Shown here: positions 54,688 to 64,000 of the stretch, piece after piece | How the letters are laid out: each line of letters starts with the position of its first letter | How positions within the stretch are numbered: the first letter of the stretch is position 1 | Source: Asticcacaulis sp. | Lineage (GTDB): Bacteria; Pseudomonadota; Alphaproteobacteria; Caulobacterales; Caulobacteraceae | Length of the DNA stretch: 64,000 bases | Reading direction: 5' to 3' | Assembly (NCBI GenBank): GCA_024707255.1 | Contig: JANQAC010000002.1 | Coordinates: forward strand, 1,172,001 to 1,236,000 | Notes under the pieces: model-generated | Databases searched by the model: none | What the model saw: the letters and a program-made list of their open reading frames with translations, nothing else | Told to the model about the DNA's origin: nothing | Made by a program: the position numbers and the translations under genes

Positions 54688-56743
54688 TTAGTTTGACCGC
54701 AGTTCGTTCAACAACGCCTGATTGTCGTAAATCTTGTCGAGCGCTACACTGACGGCTGCGGTAGACACCACAATCGCGCGATTGATCGCTGCGTCGTAAA
54801 AATACGCCCCCCAGGCTATGGATATTGCCATCGAACACGGCACCGATGATCTCGCCTCTGGCATTGACGGCGGGCGAGCCGGAGTTTCCGCCGACAATGT
54901 CGTTGGTGGTGACGAAATCCATCACCGTATTGCCATCGAATTTGCCGCGAGCTTCGATAAACGATTGCGGCAATTGATAAGGCGCCTTGCCGGTGGCCCG
55001 GTCATATATCCCCTTCATGTAGGTAAAAGGGGCGACTGTAGTGCCGCGCCAGGTCCAGCCCTGAATACGGCCATAGGAGAGGCGCAGCGACCAGGTGGCG
55101 TCGGGATAGGTGTCCGTGCCATAGGCTCTGAAGCGCACGCGCGCGATTTTTTCCGCCGCGATGCGCGTGGGGGCGGCAACCCGGTTTTCATATTGCCGCC
55201 GTATATCGCGCGAGGCCGGATCAATGCGCAGGGCGTACTGGATCATCGGATCGGACGACGCCTTGACCGCCGCCATGCCGCCTTGCCATAAGGTTTTACG
55301 GGTATCGACATCATCCAGACCCGTATTTTCCACCAGAAACGCCGCCAGTTCTTCCGGCGAGGACTTCCCCAGCAGTATCTGCGTTTGCGGGGCGCCGGCG
55401 CCCAAATACTCCCGCGCCTTGGACAGGCGGAATTCCAGATAAAGCTGTTCGAGCGGCTTCTGGACCTGCGCGTTGGCGAAGAGGTCGCGCTCGATCGCCG
55501 GCAGGCGCGAGTCGGCAAATTCCGGCAGGCGTTCGGCGGAGGGTTTCTGACGTTCGGCCGCGCCTCGCACCAACTCGCGGGCATAGTTGAGCAGGGTGGA
55601 GCTATAGGGGGTATTTTCCAGGAAATTATAGGGTAGAAAGAGCTCGGCAGATGCCTTCTGCGCCTCGGCGATCTCGGCCCACGGATCGCCGGTTTCCAGA
55701 GCAAACGAGCCGGTCAGGGTTGATTTGAGATAGGTTTCTTCCTGACGTTTGACGGCAATCATGGCCGGATCGCGCAATACCTGCCATTCAGCGGCCATGG
55801 CCTTGAAGCCGTTTTCGATGCCGAAGATCGCATCCTGGCTGATGCGCCGGTTTTCCTCGTCCTGCTCGGCGAAGGTGATCAACCGGCCGCGCAGTTCCGA
55901 TTTCATCATCTGCACCGGCGGATAAACCACATCGCGCAGGGTTTCCAGTTGCGCGGCGGTCATCAGGCGTTTGGTCGTGCCAGGATTGCCGGCGACAAAA
56001 ACCGGATCGCCCTCGCGCGGGGTATCGGTATTCCAGACCAGGTAATCGGGAGTCATGACAGGCGAATCATTTTCGTAAAGGCGGAGGAAACCGATATCGA
56101 GCGCATAGCGTGGGAAGTTGAAATTATCCGGATCGCCGCCAAAGAATGCCGCTTGGAATTCCGGTGCAAAAACAAGGCGTACATCGGAATACTTACGGTA
56201 TTTATAGAGCTTGTACTGGCCGCCCTGATAGAGCGGTACGATTTCGCAGCGCGTCCTGATATCGCCGCCGCAGGCTTTTTTCTCGATGTCAGTAGAGGCC
56301 GCAGACTGCGCGCGTACAAAGGCGTCACCGGTCAGGCCGGCCGTCGCTGCGTTGATCTCCTTCGTATAGTCCGTGACCGAGGTGAGGATTTCGGCCATCA
56401 GTCCGGGGCAGGTGCGTTCGTCCTCACGCGCTGCCATATAGCCCTCAGTGACATAGTCCTTTTCAGGATCAGACAGGTCCTGCGCACATTCCAGGACGCA
56501 ATGGTGATTGGTGAAGATCAGGCCTTCGCCTGAGACGATCGCCCCTGAACAACCTGAACTCAGGCGGACACTGGCGCCCTGAAGATGGTCAAGCCACTTT
56601 TGATTGAGCTTTGTGCCGTAGGCGGCATTGACCCTGGCCAGGGGAAAATTATCGAACGTCCATAGACCCTCTTCGGCGGTGGCGCGTCCAGAGGTCAGGG
56701 CAAACATCGCCAGAAAGACAAGGGTAGCTGTGCGGATCATCAA
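54688..56743 (-). CDS. S46-family dipeptidyl peptidase, interrupted by a +1 indel
   Basis: S46 enzymes are periplasmic serine peptidases that release dipeptides (DPP7/DPP11). The protein has a signal peptide (cleavage near residue 23), the catalytic His in TNHHC (about 80-81), the AAFFGGDPDNFNFPRY block and the Ser motif GGNSGSP. Near 54807-54812 a C6 run (G6 on the coding strand) has one base too many. With five, NIHSLG continues as AYFYDAAINRAIVVSTAAV and ends ELRSN at 54688, giving 684 residues. The uncorrected frame runs to 54566 in a non-homologous tail. Substrate choice (hydrophobic or acidic P1) is not clear. Confidence 0.9.
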
Positions 56744-56807
56744 AAGCCCAAACCATGTAAAGTCGGATCATAGCATGGTTGCGACTGTTACCGTGTAACT
56801 GTCCGGA

Positions 56808-57401
56808 TTACATTTTCGTAAGGAATTTTTCCCTAAGAACCTGGCGTAAGGCCTGGGCATAGAGCCGGTGTTCCTCGGCCAGAACACGCGTGGCCAGCAT
56901 GTCGGCCGTGTCGCCTTCCAGAATCGGGACGCGGGCCTGGGCTATGATCTCGCCTTCATCCACGCCACTCGATACCCAGTGAACCGTGGCGCCGTGTTCG
57001 ATCACACCGGCTTCCAGTGCGCGCTCGTGGGTATGCAGGCCCTTGAAGTCCGGCAAAAGGGCAGGATGGATGTTAATCATCCTGCCTTCCCATTGCTGCA
57101 CCAGCCAAGGCGTGAGCACCCGCATATAGCCGGCCAGGCAGATAAATTCGACGCCATTGCCTCGCAATTCGGCATCGATCAGCCGTTCATGGGCCTCGCG
57201 GTCTTTGCCGTATGGCTTGTGATCGATGGCAAAGGTTTTCAGTCCATGCGCTGCGGCCCATTCCAGGCCGCTGGCGGCGGGATCGTTGGAGACGACCAGC
57301 ACAAACTCGGCCGGAAAATCCGGCGCTTTCGCTGCTTCGACCAATGCCATCATGTTTGAGCCGCGGCCGGAAATAAAGATGGCCGCCTTAATCTTGCGCA
57401 T
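56808..57401 (-). CDS. purN: phosphoribosylglycinamide formyltransferase
   Basis: This enzyme formylates GAR in the third step of purine synthesis. The product of 197 residues starts [17 protein letters not shown]; the ATG at 57401 overlaps the purM stop (TGATG), so the two are coupled. It has the ICLAGYMRVL segment, the NIHPALLPDFKG His-Pro active-site loop and the GATVHWVSSGVDEGEIIAQ block with the catalytic Asp. Length is normal. Confidence 0.96.
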   Translation of the reverse strand: MRKIKAAIFISGRGSNMMALVEAAKAPDFPAEFVLVVSNDPAASGLEWAAAHGLKTFAIDHKPYGKDREAHERLIDAELRGNGVEFICLAGYMRVLTPWLVQQWEGRMINIHPALLPDFKGLHTHERALEAGVIEHGATVHWVSSGVDEGEIIAQARVPILEGDTADMLATRVLAEEHRLYAQALRQVLREKFLTKM

Positions 57402-58432
57402 CACTTTGCTGCCAGTTGACCGACAATAAAGGCATCCTCGCCGGCATTGAGCAGGGCCGCCAGAACGGCATCGGCGTCTTTCGGCGCGACATAGACCACG
57501 AAGCCGACGCCGCAATTGAAGGTGCGCAGCATCTCGTGCTTGTCGATATTGCCGGTTTCCATCAGCCATTTGAAGACCGGCGGGAATTCCCAGCCGTCGA
57601 AATCGAAGGTGGCGGTCAGGTGGTCCGGCACCGCGCGATCCGGGTTCTCGATCAGGCCGCCGCCCGTGATGTGAGCGCCGCCCTTGATCAGGCCGGACTT
57701 CATCAGCGGCAGAACGGTCTTGATATAGATGCGGGTCGGCTCCAGCAGGGCCCGGGCCAGCGACATACCCTTGGCGAACGGTGCGTCCGAGGCCCAGTTG
57801 AGGCCAGCCACTTCGATCACCTTGCGGATCAGCGAATAGCCGTTAGAGTGCGGACCGGAGGAGGCGAGGCCGATGATGACATCGCCTTCGCGCATATCAT
57901 CCATGCGCGGCAGAACCTTGTGGCGATCGACGGCCCCGACCGAGAAACCGGCCAGATCGTAATCGTCATTGCCATACATGCCGGGCATTTCTGCGGTTTC
58001 TCCACCGACCAGGGCGCAGCCGGCGCGCTTGCAGCCTTCGGCGATGCCGGCGACGACGCGCTTGGCGGTATCGACATCGAGCTTTGACGTGGCATAGTAG
58101 TCGAGGAACATCAGCGGTTCCGCGCCCTGGGCCAGCAGGTCATTGACGCACATGGCGACGAGATCGATGCCGACCGTGTCGTGGCGGTGGGTCTCGATGG
58201 CGATCTTGAGCTTGGTGCCGACGCCATCCGTCGTGGTGACGATCAAAGGATCATCATAACCGGCCGCGCGTAGATCGAACAGGGCGCCAAAGCCACCGAG
58301 TGAGGCTTCTGCACCGGGGCGGCGGGTCGATTTGGCCAGCGGCTTGATGGCATCCACCAGGGCTTCGCCCGCGTCGATATCGACTCCGGACGCCGCATAG
58401 GTTAAGCCAGATTTTGAGCCGGGTTCGGACAT
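57401..58432 (-). CDS. purM: phosphoribosylformylglycinamidine cyclo-ligase
   Basis: This AIR synthetase closes the imidazole ring in purine synthesis. The product of 343 residues starts [19 protein letters not shown]; the longer frame from 58642 is not used. It has the metal/ATP motifs of the PurM family: [51 protein letters not shown] and [17 protein letters not shown]. It is coupled to purN downstream. Rnd lies divergently 63 bp upstream. Confidence 0.97.
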   Translation of the reverse strand: MSEPGSKSGLTYAASGVDIDAGEALVDAIKPLAKSTRRPGAEASLGGFGALFDLRAAGYDDPLIVTTTDGVGTKLKIAIETHRHDTVGIDLVAMCVNDLLAQGAEPLMFLDYYATSKLDVDTAKRVVAGIAEGCKRAGCALVGGETAEMPGMYGNDDYDLAGFSVGAVDRHKVLPRMDDMREGDVIIGLASSGPHSNGYSLIRKVIEVAGLNWASDAPFAKGMSLARALLEPTRIYIKTVLPLMKSGLIKGGAHITGGGLIENPDRAVPDHLTATFDFDGWEFPPVFKWLMETGNIDKHEMLRTFNCGVGFVVYVAPKDADAVLAALLNAGEDAFIVGQLAAK

Positions 58433-58495
58433 AAATAAATTCCTGTGATCACTTTGCCCTGTATCGGGGCTATTCGGGTTTGCTATAACTACAAA

Positions 58496-59647
58496 ATGAC
58501 GCCAATTACAAATACCAATGACCTGATCGCCTTTTGTGAAGCGATAAAATCCGCCCCGTTCATCACGGTCGACACCGAATTCATGCGCGAGACGACCTAC
58601 TGGCCCAAGCTTTGCCTGATCCAGGCGGCCAGCGAGACTCATGAGGCCATTATCGATCCTTTGGCCAATGGACTGGATTTAAAACCTTTTCTCGCTGTTT
58701 TGGCTGATGAAAGCATACTGAAGGTCTTTCACGCCTGCCGTCAGGACATGGAAATCTTCGTCAATCTGGGGGTCATGCCCAGGCCCGTCTTCGATACCCA
58801 GGTCGCCGCCATGGCCGCCGGTTTCGGTGACCAGGTCGCTTATGATTCGCTCGTGCGGCAAAAACTGAAGATCGATATCGACAAGGGGTCGCGGTTTACC
58901 GACTGGGCGCGCCGCCCGCTGTCGGACCAGCAACTGCATTATGCGCTCGGCGACGTGACCCATCTCGCCAAACTGTTTCCCCAAACTGCGCGACCGTTTG
59001 GAACGCCGGGGGACGCCTCGACTGGGTGTCCGAGGAAATGAAGGCCCTGACGGCCCCCTGGCCTCTATTCAACGAGCCCGGACGATGCCTGGCGCCGGCT
59101 CAAGCCCCGCAAGCATTCGGTCAAGTATATGGCGGTATTTTCGCAGGTCGCAGCCTGGCGGGAGCGAATGGCGCAGGAACGCGACATGCCGCGCGGCCGT
59201 ATCCTGAAGGATGAGGGGATTGACGAGATCGCCACCCAGATGCCGACCGATCCGGCGGCATTCGATCATCTGCGCTCGACCTCCAAGGGGTTTGGCGCCT
59301 CGAAATTTGGCCTCGATCTGGCGGAAATCATCCGCAACGTTCTGAAGAATCCTGATGCCTTCGCCCCGAAGGTGGAAAAATCGGCCCCGCCGGTGCAGGT
59401 ACCTGCCTCCGTGGTCGAACTGCTGAAGGTGCTGCTCCGCATCCGCTGCGAGGAAGAAGGCGTGGCGCCGAAGCTGATCGCTACAGTAGCTGACCTCGAA
59501 AAGATCGCACTGGATGACAAGGCGCAGGTGCCGGCATTGGAAGGATGGCGCCGAACCGTCTTTGGCGATGACGCCCTGCGTCTGAAACGCGGCGAACTGG
59601 CCCTGGTGCTGAACGGCACCAAGGTGGAACTGGTGGAACTGGACTAG
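58496..59647 (+). CDS. rnd: ribonuclease D, with three compensating +1 indels
   Basis: This 3'-5' exonuclease trims tRNA precursors. It starts [16 protein letters not shown]; exonuclease motifs VDTEFMRE (Exo I), [11 protein letters not shown] (Exo II) and the [13 protein letters not shown] (Exo III) Asp are present. Then three +1 indels follow: a C4 run (58979-58982), a G5 run (59008-59012) and a C5 run (59054-59058). Removing one base from each gives a continuous [32 protein letters not shown] sequence that meets the downstream [12 protein letters not shown] in the same frame. Corrected length is 382 residues, normal for alphaproteobacteria. The C-terminal HRDC part follows. The raw frame stops at 59041. 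Confidence 0.92.
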
Positions 59648-60117
59648 CAGCTTCCGCCGCTGTCGGCCTCCTTGCGGTTCAGCACATAGGCCTTTCCGTT
59701 CCAGCGCATGACGGGGAAGCAGAAGCCCGGACCGCCGATCATGACGTCCGGCCAACCACCGGGCGTCTTTTCTTTTGTGGCCAGGAAGGTCGGTATGCCT
59801 TCGCTGGCGTAGATAACCTGCCATTTGCCTGACGCCTTGCTCAACAGGCTGAATCCCTGGCCGGTCATGCCGTAGCAATAGGTGCCGTTGTTCGTAATGA
59901 CGAGGTCGGCCATGCCGTCGTCGTTTATATCGCGGTAGTCTTCGGGGGCAATGGTGGCCAGGCCGTTTTCATCGTCCGGACAACCTGTCCACTGGCCGTT
60001 TTTCATGACCATGCCGGCCGCCTGGTATGCCTGGGCGATATCAGAGGGCAAGGGCTCCGCCTCGGCGGACGGTGACAACAGGGATACGCAGAGTACTGGA
60101 ACCGCGACATGTTTCAT
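59644..60117 (-). CDS. exported protein with FG-GAP-like repeat
   Basis: The 157-residue product has a signal peptide (cleavage near AEA at 20), then a domain with a calcium-loop-like DINDDGMADLVITNNGTYCYG, as in FG-GAP or VCBS repeats, and two further hydrophobic beta strands. Cys residues are numerous. I do not recognise a named family. Its stop overlaps the rnd stop by 4 bp (convergent). Periplasmic or secreted; function unknown. Confidence 0.75.
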   Translation of the reverse strand: MKHVAVPVLCVSLLSPSAEAEPLPSDIAQAYQAAGMVMKNGQWTGCPDDENGLATIAPEDYRDINDDGMADLVITNNGTYCYGMTGQGFSLLSKASGKWQVIYASEGIPTFLATKEKTPGGWPDVMIGGPGFCFPVMRWNGKAYVLNRKEADSGGSC

Positions 60118-60175
60118 GACCGCCTCCTGTAAAATGGTGAATACAGAAAACGCCCGAAACGCGAAACTGGCAAGT

Positions 60176-61678
60176 CTAATAGGTGATAATATTGAGGCTC
60201 AGCTTGAGCGACTGGGCCAGGGCGCGGGCGCGCCGGCGGGTCTGTTCGCCCAGCAGCAGGTCTTCCCATCCCGATTTGGCGCTCAAGATCAGGTGAAGTT
60301 CGTGTTGCCGGATATGAGCGTGGCTCAGCAATTGCGCAGATTTGGCGGAGAGGTCGCAGCCGAGACGCAGGAGAAGCCCCAGTTGCGTCGCCTGCCTGAG
60401 CATGTCCTCGCCCAGGATCCGGCTGATCAGAACCGGCTCCTTGTTGTAGGAATCGCCGCTGTAACGCGTGTAGATCGTGCAGGCGAGGAAGACGCGTTCC
60501 TGGTGGTTCTGGCCGGGAATGGGCGCGCGCAAGACCTGATCGCAGGCGAGATCGGCGCGATGATCCGGATGCAGTCGGGCGCCGATGTCTGACAGTTTCG
60601 CCGCCGCGCGGATCAGCCGGACGGCGGGGCGCTCAATGATTGCCTCGTCGATACTGTCGTAGAATTCGGTCGCCCACTGTGCCAACGCCGGACCGAGATC
60701 GTCATTGATGCCGAGACGATGGCCAAGCGAAGCACAGCCTGCGATCAGCGGATCATCGGCCCTCAAAGGGGCTTCGAGCGCCTCGAACAGCAGCCCTTCG
60801 CGCAGGCCGAAGGCGGAAAAACACAGGGTTTCGAAATGCAGAACCTCGATCAGCCCCTGCATGACAAGCGCGGCATAGGCGATATTTTCCAGCCGCCGCT
60901 TCGAAACGCCAGGCAGCTTTTCCAGCGATGAAGGCGACTGGCTGGCGATCAGGCGGGCAATCGACAGAGCTTCGCGCGCCGGTAACTCAAATTGTTGAAT
61001 GACTTGCAGCGGATAGTTCTGTTTCTGCATCCAGATCAGGGCCAGATTACGCCAGGCCCCGCCAACGGCATGAAACTGCTTGTTTGAAAAGCGGCCCCGC
61101 AAAGGCTCCAGGCGGTCCCGAACAGTCCTGTAAGTGGTGTCGAGGTCAACCGGCTTTGGCGCGCCGAGCGCAAAGGGTCCGAGCGGCAAGGTGATGCCGC
61201 GCAGGCCCTGTTCATTTCCACTGCTGAGATTAACCAGCTCAAGACTGGAGCCGCCAAGATCGCCGACCACCCCCTCGGCATCGAGATGCCCGCACTTCAC
61301 GCCCATGGCGGAATAATGTGCCTCCTCGGCGCCGCTGAGCACCCGGACTTGAAAGCCAGTTGTGTCAAGGATGGTGGCGACAAAATCAGGACCGTCCACG
61401 GCTTCACGGATGGCGGCCGTGGCGACCACATGGACATCTTTCAGGTCATAGGATTCCAGTATGGCCTTGAAACGGCGCAGCGCGACCAGGCTTTCCTGCA
61501 TTCCACCCTTGTGCAGACTGCCGGTGACTTTCAGTTCGCGGCCCAGGCCCGCCAGAACCTTCTCATTGAAGATGGGCCAGATAGAACGGCCCTCAACGCG
61601 GTATATTACCAGACGAACGGAATTTGAGCCGATGTCGATGACTGCGGTATTGTAATTCAAGATATCCGTTTCCCGCAT
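60176..61678 (-). CDS. ppx: exopolyphosphatase (Ppx/GppA)
   Basis: This enzyme degrades polyphosphate and may also hydrolyse pppGpp. The product of about 500 residues has the ASKHA ATPase-fold start AVIDIGSNSVRLVIYRVEG, the ATAAIREA-x-x and DLGGSSLEL blocks and a C-terminal HD-like helical domain. I use the ATG at 61678; an upstream TTG at 61693 is open. It follows ppk1 on the same strand, a common polyphosphate pair. Confidence 0.94.
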   Translation of the reverse strand: MRETDILNYNTAVIDIGSNSVRLVIYRVEGRSIWPIFNEKVLAGLGRELKVTGSLHKGGMQESLVALRRFKAILESYDLKDVHVVATAAIREAVDGPDFVATILDTTGFQVRVLSGAEEAHYSAMGVKCGHLDAEGVVGDLGGSSLELVNLSSGNEQGLRGITLPLGPFALGAPKPVDLDTTYRTVRDRLEPLRGRFSNKQFHAVGGAWRNLALIWMQKQNYPLQVIQQFELPAREALSIARLIASQSPSSLEKLPGVSKRRLENIAYAALVMQGLIEVLHFETLCFSAFGLREGLLFEALEAPLRADDPLIAGCASLGHRLGINDDLGPALAQWATEFYDSIDEAIIERPAVRLIRAAAKLSDIGARLHPDHRADLACDQVLRAPIPGQNHQERVFLACTIYTRYSGDSYNKEPVLISRILGEDMLRQATQLGLLLRLGCDLSAKSAQLLSHAHIRQHELHLILSAKSGWEDLLLGEQTRRRARALAQSLKLSLNIITY

Positions 61679-61766
61679 TGCACGCCGAGACAAGACTTCG
61701 CTAGCCCGTTTGAGGGGCTTTTACCAGCCCCTGAACGTTTGCGCGATTGACTTCATTGTGAGTGGA

Positions 61767-64000
61767 CTATTTGCGCGCGCCGACGTGATCGAAGGCTTGC
61801 GGCAGATCCTTGACGCCACGACCGCGACCGGAAAGCGACGGATTGGTCATGAAATAGTCATGGGCGGAGAAGGGCTTGTCGAGGTGGCTGGCATCGAGAC
61901 GGCTGTAGGTGCCGTTCGTTTGCAGGAACCAGGTCTGGGCTTCGTCATTCAGATTGGCGACCATGATCTGGTCGAGCACCTGGCGGTGAACTGTCGGGTT
62001 TTCGATCGGGATCAGGGTTTCAACACGGCGGTCGAGATTTCGGCTCATCCAGTCGGCGCTGGAAATGAAGACGCGCGCCTGATCGGACGGCAGGGCATGG
62101 CCATTGGCGAAACAGACAATGCGGGCGTGTTCGAGGAAGCGGCCGACAATCGACTTGACGCGGATGTTTTCCGAAACGCCGGGCACACCGGGCCGCAGGC
62201 AGCAGATGCCGCGAATGACGAGATCGATCTGAACACCGGCCTGACTGGCCTGATAGAGTTTTTTGATAACGGTCGGATCAACCAGGGCATTGAGCTTTGC
62301 CCATATCTGCGCCGGTTTTCCCGCCTGAGCATTGAGAATTTCCTGATCTATCAGATGTATCAGGCCGGGTTTTAAAGTAACAGGCGAGAAATACAGCTTC
62401 TCCATCATTTCAGGCCGGGCGTAGCCGGTGATGAAATTGAAGACGCGCATAGCGTCGCGGCCCAGTTCCGGATTGGTGGTGAACAGGCTGAGATCGGTGT
62501 ATATCTTGGCGGTGATCGGGTGATAATTGCCGGTGCCGAAATGGCAGTAGGTGCGCAAGGCTTCGCCTTCGCGCCGCACGACCACCGACAGTTTGGCGTG
62601 GGTCTTGTATTCGACAAAGCCGTAGACGACGTGGACACCGGCGCGTTCCATGGCGCGCGCCCAGCGCAGATTGGCTTCTTCGTCAAAGCGCGCCTTGATT
62701 TCGACAAGGGCGGTGACGTTCTTGCCCTGTTCGGCCGCCTCGATCAGCGCCGCCACGATCGGGCTGTCCTTCGAGGTGCGGTAAAGGGTCTGCTTGATGG
62801 CGATAACATTCGGATCGCGCGCCGCCTGGCGCAGGAACTGCACCACGGCGTCAAACGATTCAAATGGATGGTGGACGAGAATGTCCTTTTCACGGATGGC
62901 GCCGAAGACATCGCCGCCATTGTCACGGATACGCTCCGGGAAACGCGGCTCGAACGGCTTGAATTTCAGGTCATTTCGGTCGCGCGGAATGAGCTGCGAC
63001 ACCTCGGCCATACCGAGAATGCCGGTGATATTGACGATATCCTCCGGCGCAGCGTGCAGGTGACCGACGATAAAGCTGCGCAGGTCATCCGGCATGGTCA
63101 GATCGATTTCGACACGCACAACGGAACCGAGGCGGCGCTGTTTGATGAGTGCCTCGAACTCGCGCACCAGGTCTTCGGCTTCTTCTTCCATTTCAATGTC
63201 GGAATCACGCAGGATGCGGAAAAGGCCGCGCGAGACGATGTCGAAACCTGGGAAAAGCTGGTGCAGGAACAGCGAAACAAAGTTTTCCAGAGAGACGAAC
63301 TTGCGGCGGACCGGACCGGTATCACCCGGTTTGCGCACGGCGGTTTCAACCTCCCAGAAGCGCTTCACGCCGGTCGGGATCGGGACCAGGGCGTACATGG
63401 TCTTGTTGTCCTTGCGGCGCAGCAGCTTGAGGACGATCGAAAAGCCGAGGTTCGGGATGAACGGGAAGGGGTGGGCCGGATCGATGGCCAGTGGCGTGAG
63501 GACCGGGAAAAGCTGGTTTTCGTAAACTTTTTCCAGCCAGGCCGTATCCGTCTTGTTGACATCCTTTGCCGAAAGCAGGTTGAGGCCGTTTTCCTGAAGC
63601 TGGTTGCGAATGCTCGACCAAATGGTCTGCTGCTTGCTCATCAGTTCGCCGGCAGCGCGGTTAACCATTTCCAGTTGTTCCTGGGGCGTATGGCCGTCGA
63701 CAGACAGCACGCGCACGCCCTCGCGCACCTGACCCTGAAGGCCGGCGACGCGCACCATGTAGAACTCGTCAAGGTTGTTGGCGGAAATCGATAGAAAGCG
63801 CAGGCGTTCCAGCAGGGGGTGGCGCGGGTTTTTGGCTTCTTCAATGACGCGCTGGTTGAAAGCCAGCCAGCTCAGTTCCCGATTGATGTAGAGGGATGGA
63901 TCGAGCGGCGCGTCACTGCTGAAATCAAACGGCGCTGGCGCCGTGGCATGTGCAACCGGCCCGCTCTCCGGCAGGGCGGGAGCGGAGGTCGTATCCAGGG
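61767..64000 (-). CDS. ppk1: polyphosphate kinase 1, 5' end outside window
   Basis: This enzyme makes polyphosphate from ATP. The frame is open to base 64000; the first in-frame start at 63758 is internal. The visible part begins with a Pro/Ser/Ala-rich stretch, then [20 protein letters not shown] of the N-terminal domain, the middle domain and the PLD-like C-terminal half with the autophosphorylated His in HFGTGNYH and the [16 protein letters not shown] block. Start codon, RBS and perhaps 20-30 residues are missing. It precedes ppx, with a 72-bp gap. Confidence 0.97.
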   Translation of the reverse strand, partial: LDTTSAPALPESGPVAHATAPAPFDFSSDAPLDPSLYINRELSWLAFNQRVIEEAKNPRHPLLERLRFLSISANNLDEFYMVRVAGLQGQVREGVRVLSVDGHTPQEQLEMVNRAAGELMSKQQTIWSSIRNQLQENGLNLLSAKDVNKTDTAWLEKVYENQLFPVLTPLAIDPAHPFPFIPNLGFSIVLKLLRRKDNKTMYALVPIPTGVKRFWEVETAVRKPGDTGPVRRKFVSLENFVSLFLHQLFPGFDIVSRGLFRILRDSDIEMEEEAEDLVREFEALIKQRRLGSVVRVEIDLTMPDDLRSFIVGHLHAAPEDIVNITGILGMAEVSQLIPRDRNDLKFKPFEPRFPERIRDNGGDVFGAIREKDILVHHPFESFDAVVQFLRQAARDPNVIAIKQTLYRTSKDSPIVAALIEAAEQGKNVTALVEIKARFDEEANLRWARAMERAGVHVVYGFVEYKTHAKLSVVVRREGEALRTYCHFGTGNYHPITAKIYTDLSLFTTNPELGRDAMRVFNFITGYARPEMMEKLYFSPVTLKPGLIHLIDQEILNAQAGKPAQIWAKLNALVDPTVIKKLYQASQAGVQIDLVIRGICCLRPGVPGVSENIRVKSIVGRFLEHARIVCFANGHALPSDQARVFISSADWMSRNLDRRVETLIPIENPTVHRQVLDQIMVANLNDEAQTWFLQTNGTYSRLDASHLDKPFSAHDYFMTNPSLSGRGRGVKDLPQAFDHVGARK

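Noticed and set aside
58433..58642. N-terminal extension of the purM frame
   Set aside because: It is antisense to the start of rnd and absent from PurM proteins.
61713..61732. Terminator between ppx and ppk1
   Set aside because: The 7-bp hairpin AGGGGCT/AGCCCCT has no T run on either strand; it may be incidental.
62520..63794. 424-codon plus-strand frame opposite ppk1
   Set aside because: ppk1 is certain on the minus strand; the frame lacks motifs and RBS.

Overview
The window looks like the chromosome of a GC-rich alphaproteobacterium, most likely a member of the Caulobacterales of the Asticcacaulis/Caulobacter type. This is inferred from gene content and order: rpsF-rpsR-rplI, then fabD-fabG-acpP-fabF-mltG-yicC-gmk, then rsmA-pdxA-surA-lptD-lptG-lptF divergent from pepA-holC, together with an S46 peptidase, a large TonB-dependent receptor and an exported autotransporter. 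No rRNA, tRNA, CRISPR array or prophage was seen.

Layout. 1-6.5 kb is an accessory surface region. It holds a huge octapeptide-repeat protein (5' end outside the window), a 44-residue one-helix membrane protein and an autotransporter on the opposite strand. 6.6-10.8 kb holds small accessory genes: a DUF6496-like basic protein, an ArsC-like reductase, a DUF2147 protein, a PadR regulator coupled to a siderophore-interacting flavoprotein, and an ECF sigma factor between two small membrane-protein genes. 10.9-31.4 kb is mostly housekeeping: panB, an outer-membrane assembly pair (YfgM-like and BamB-like), a LolC/E-type permease, der, lysine aminotransferase, an SDR, purF, cvpA, radA, dnaB, a TonB-dependent receptor, a cold-shock protein, ribosomal proteins S6/S18/L9, a peroxiredoxin and fabD. 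31.5-50.8 kb carries fatty-acid synthesis, mltG, yicC and gmk, an IS66-family element inside a GIY-YIG-like gene, and the lipopolysaccharide-transport operon with surA, pdxA and rsmA. 50.9-64 kb holds a sensorless kinase/response-regulator pair, an ABC-F ATPase, ndk, an S46 peptidase, purN/purM, ribonuclease D, ppx and ppk1 (5' end outside the window).

How the genes work together. Envelope biogenesis dominates: BamB and YfgM, the LolC/E-like permease, the LptD/F/G transport machinery, SurA, MltG, the TonB receptor and the autotransporter. Fatty-acid synthesis supplies this envelope, and purF, purM, purN, gmk and ndk supply nucleotides. ppx and ppk1 form a polyphosphate module.

The two most striking observations are these. 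First, a 2,601-bp IS66-family element with a perfect 8-bp target duplication has split a GIY-YIG-like gene of lower GC than its neighbours; its exact pre-insertion reading frame can be rebuilt. Second, at least five genes (the repeat protein, fabF, the ABC-F ATPase, the S46 peptidase and ribonuclease D) are broken by single-base indels, mostly in short G or C runs. Ribonuclease D has three +1 indels within 80 bp that together restore the frame. This pattern points to sequencing or assembly error rather than real gene decay, so I annotate these as full-length genes with corrected frames. The best candidates for undescribed biology are the octapeptide-repeat protein with its neighbours, the ECF sigma/membrane-protein operon, and several structured intergenic sites.
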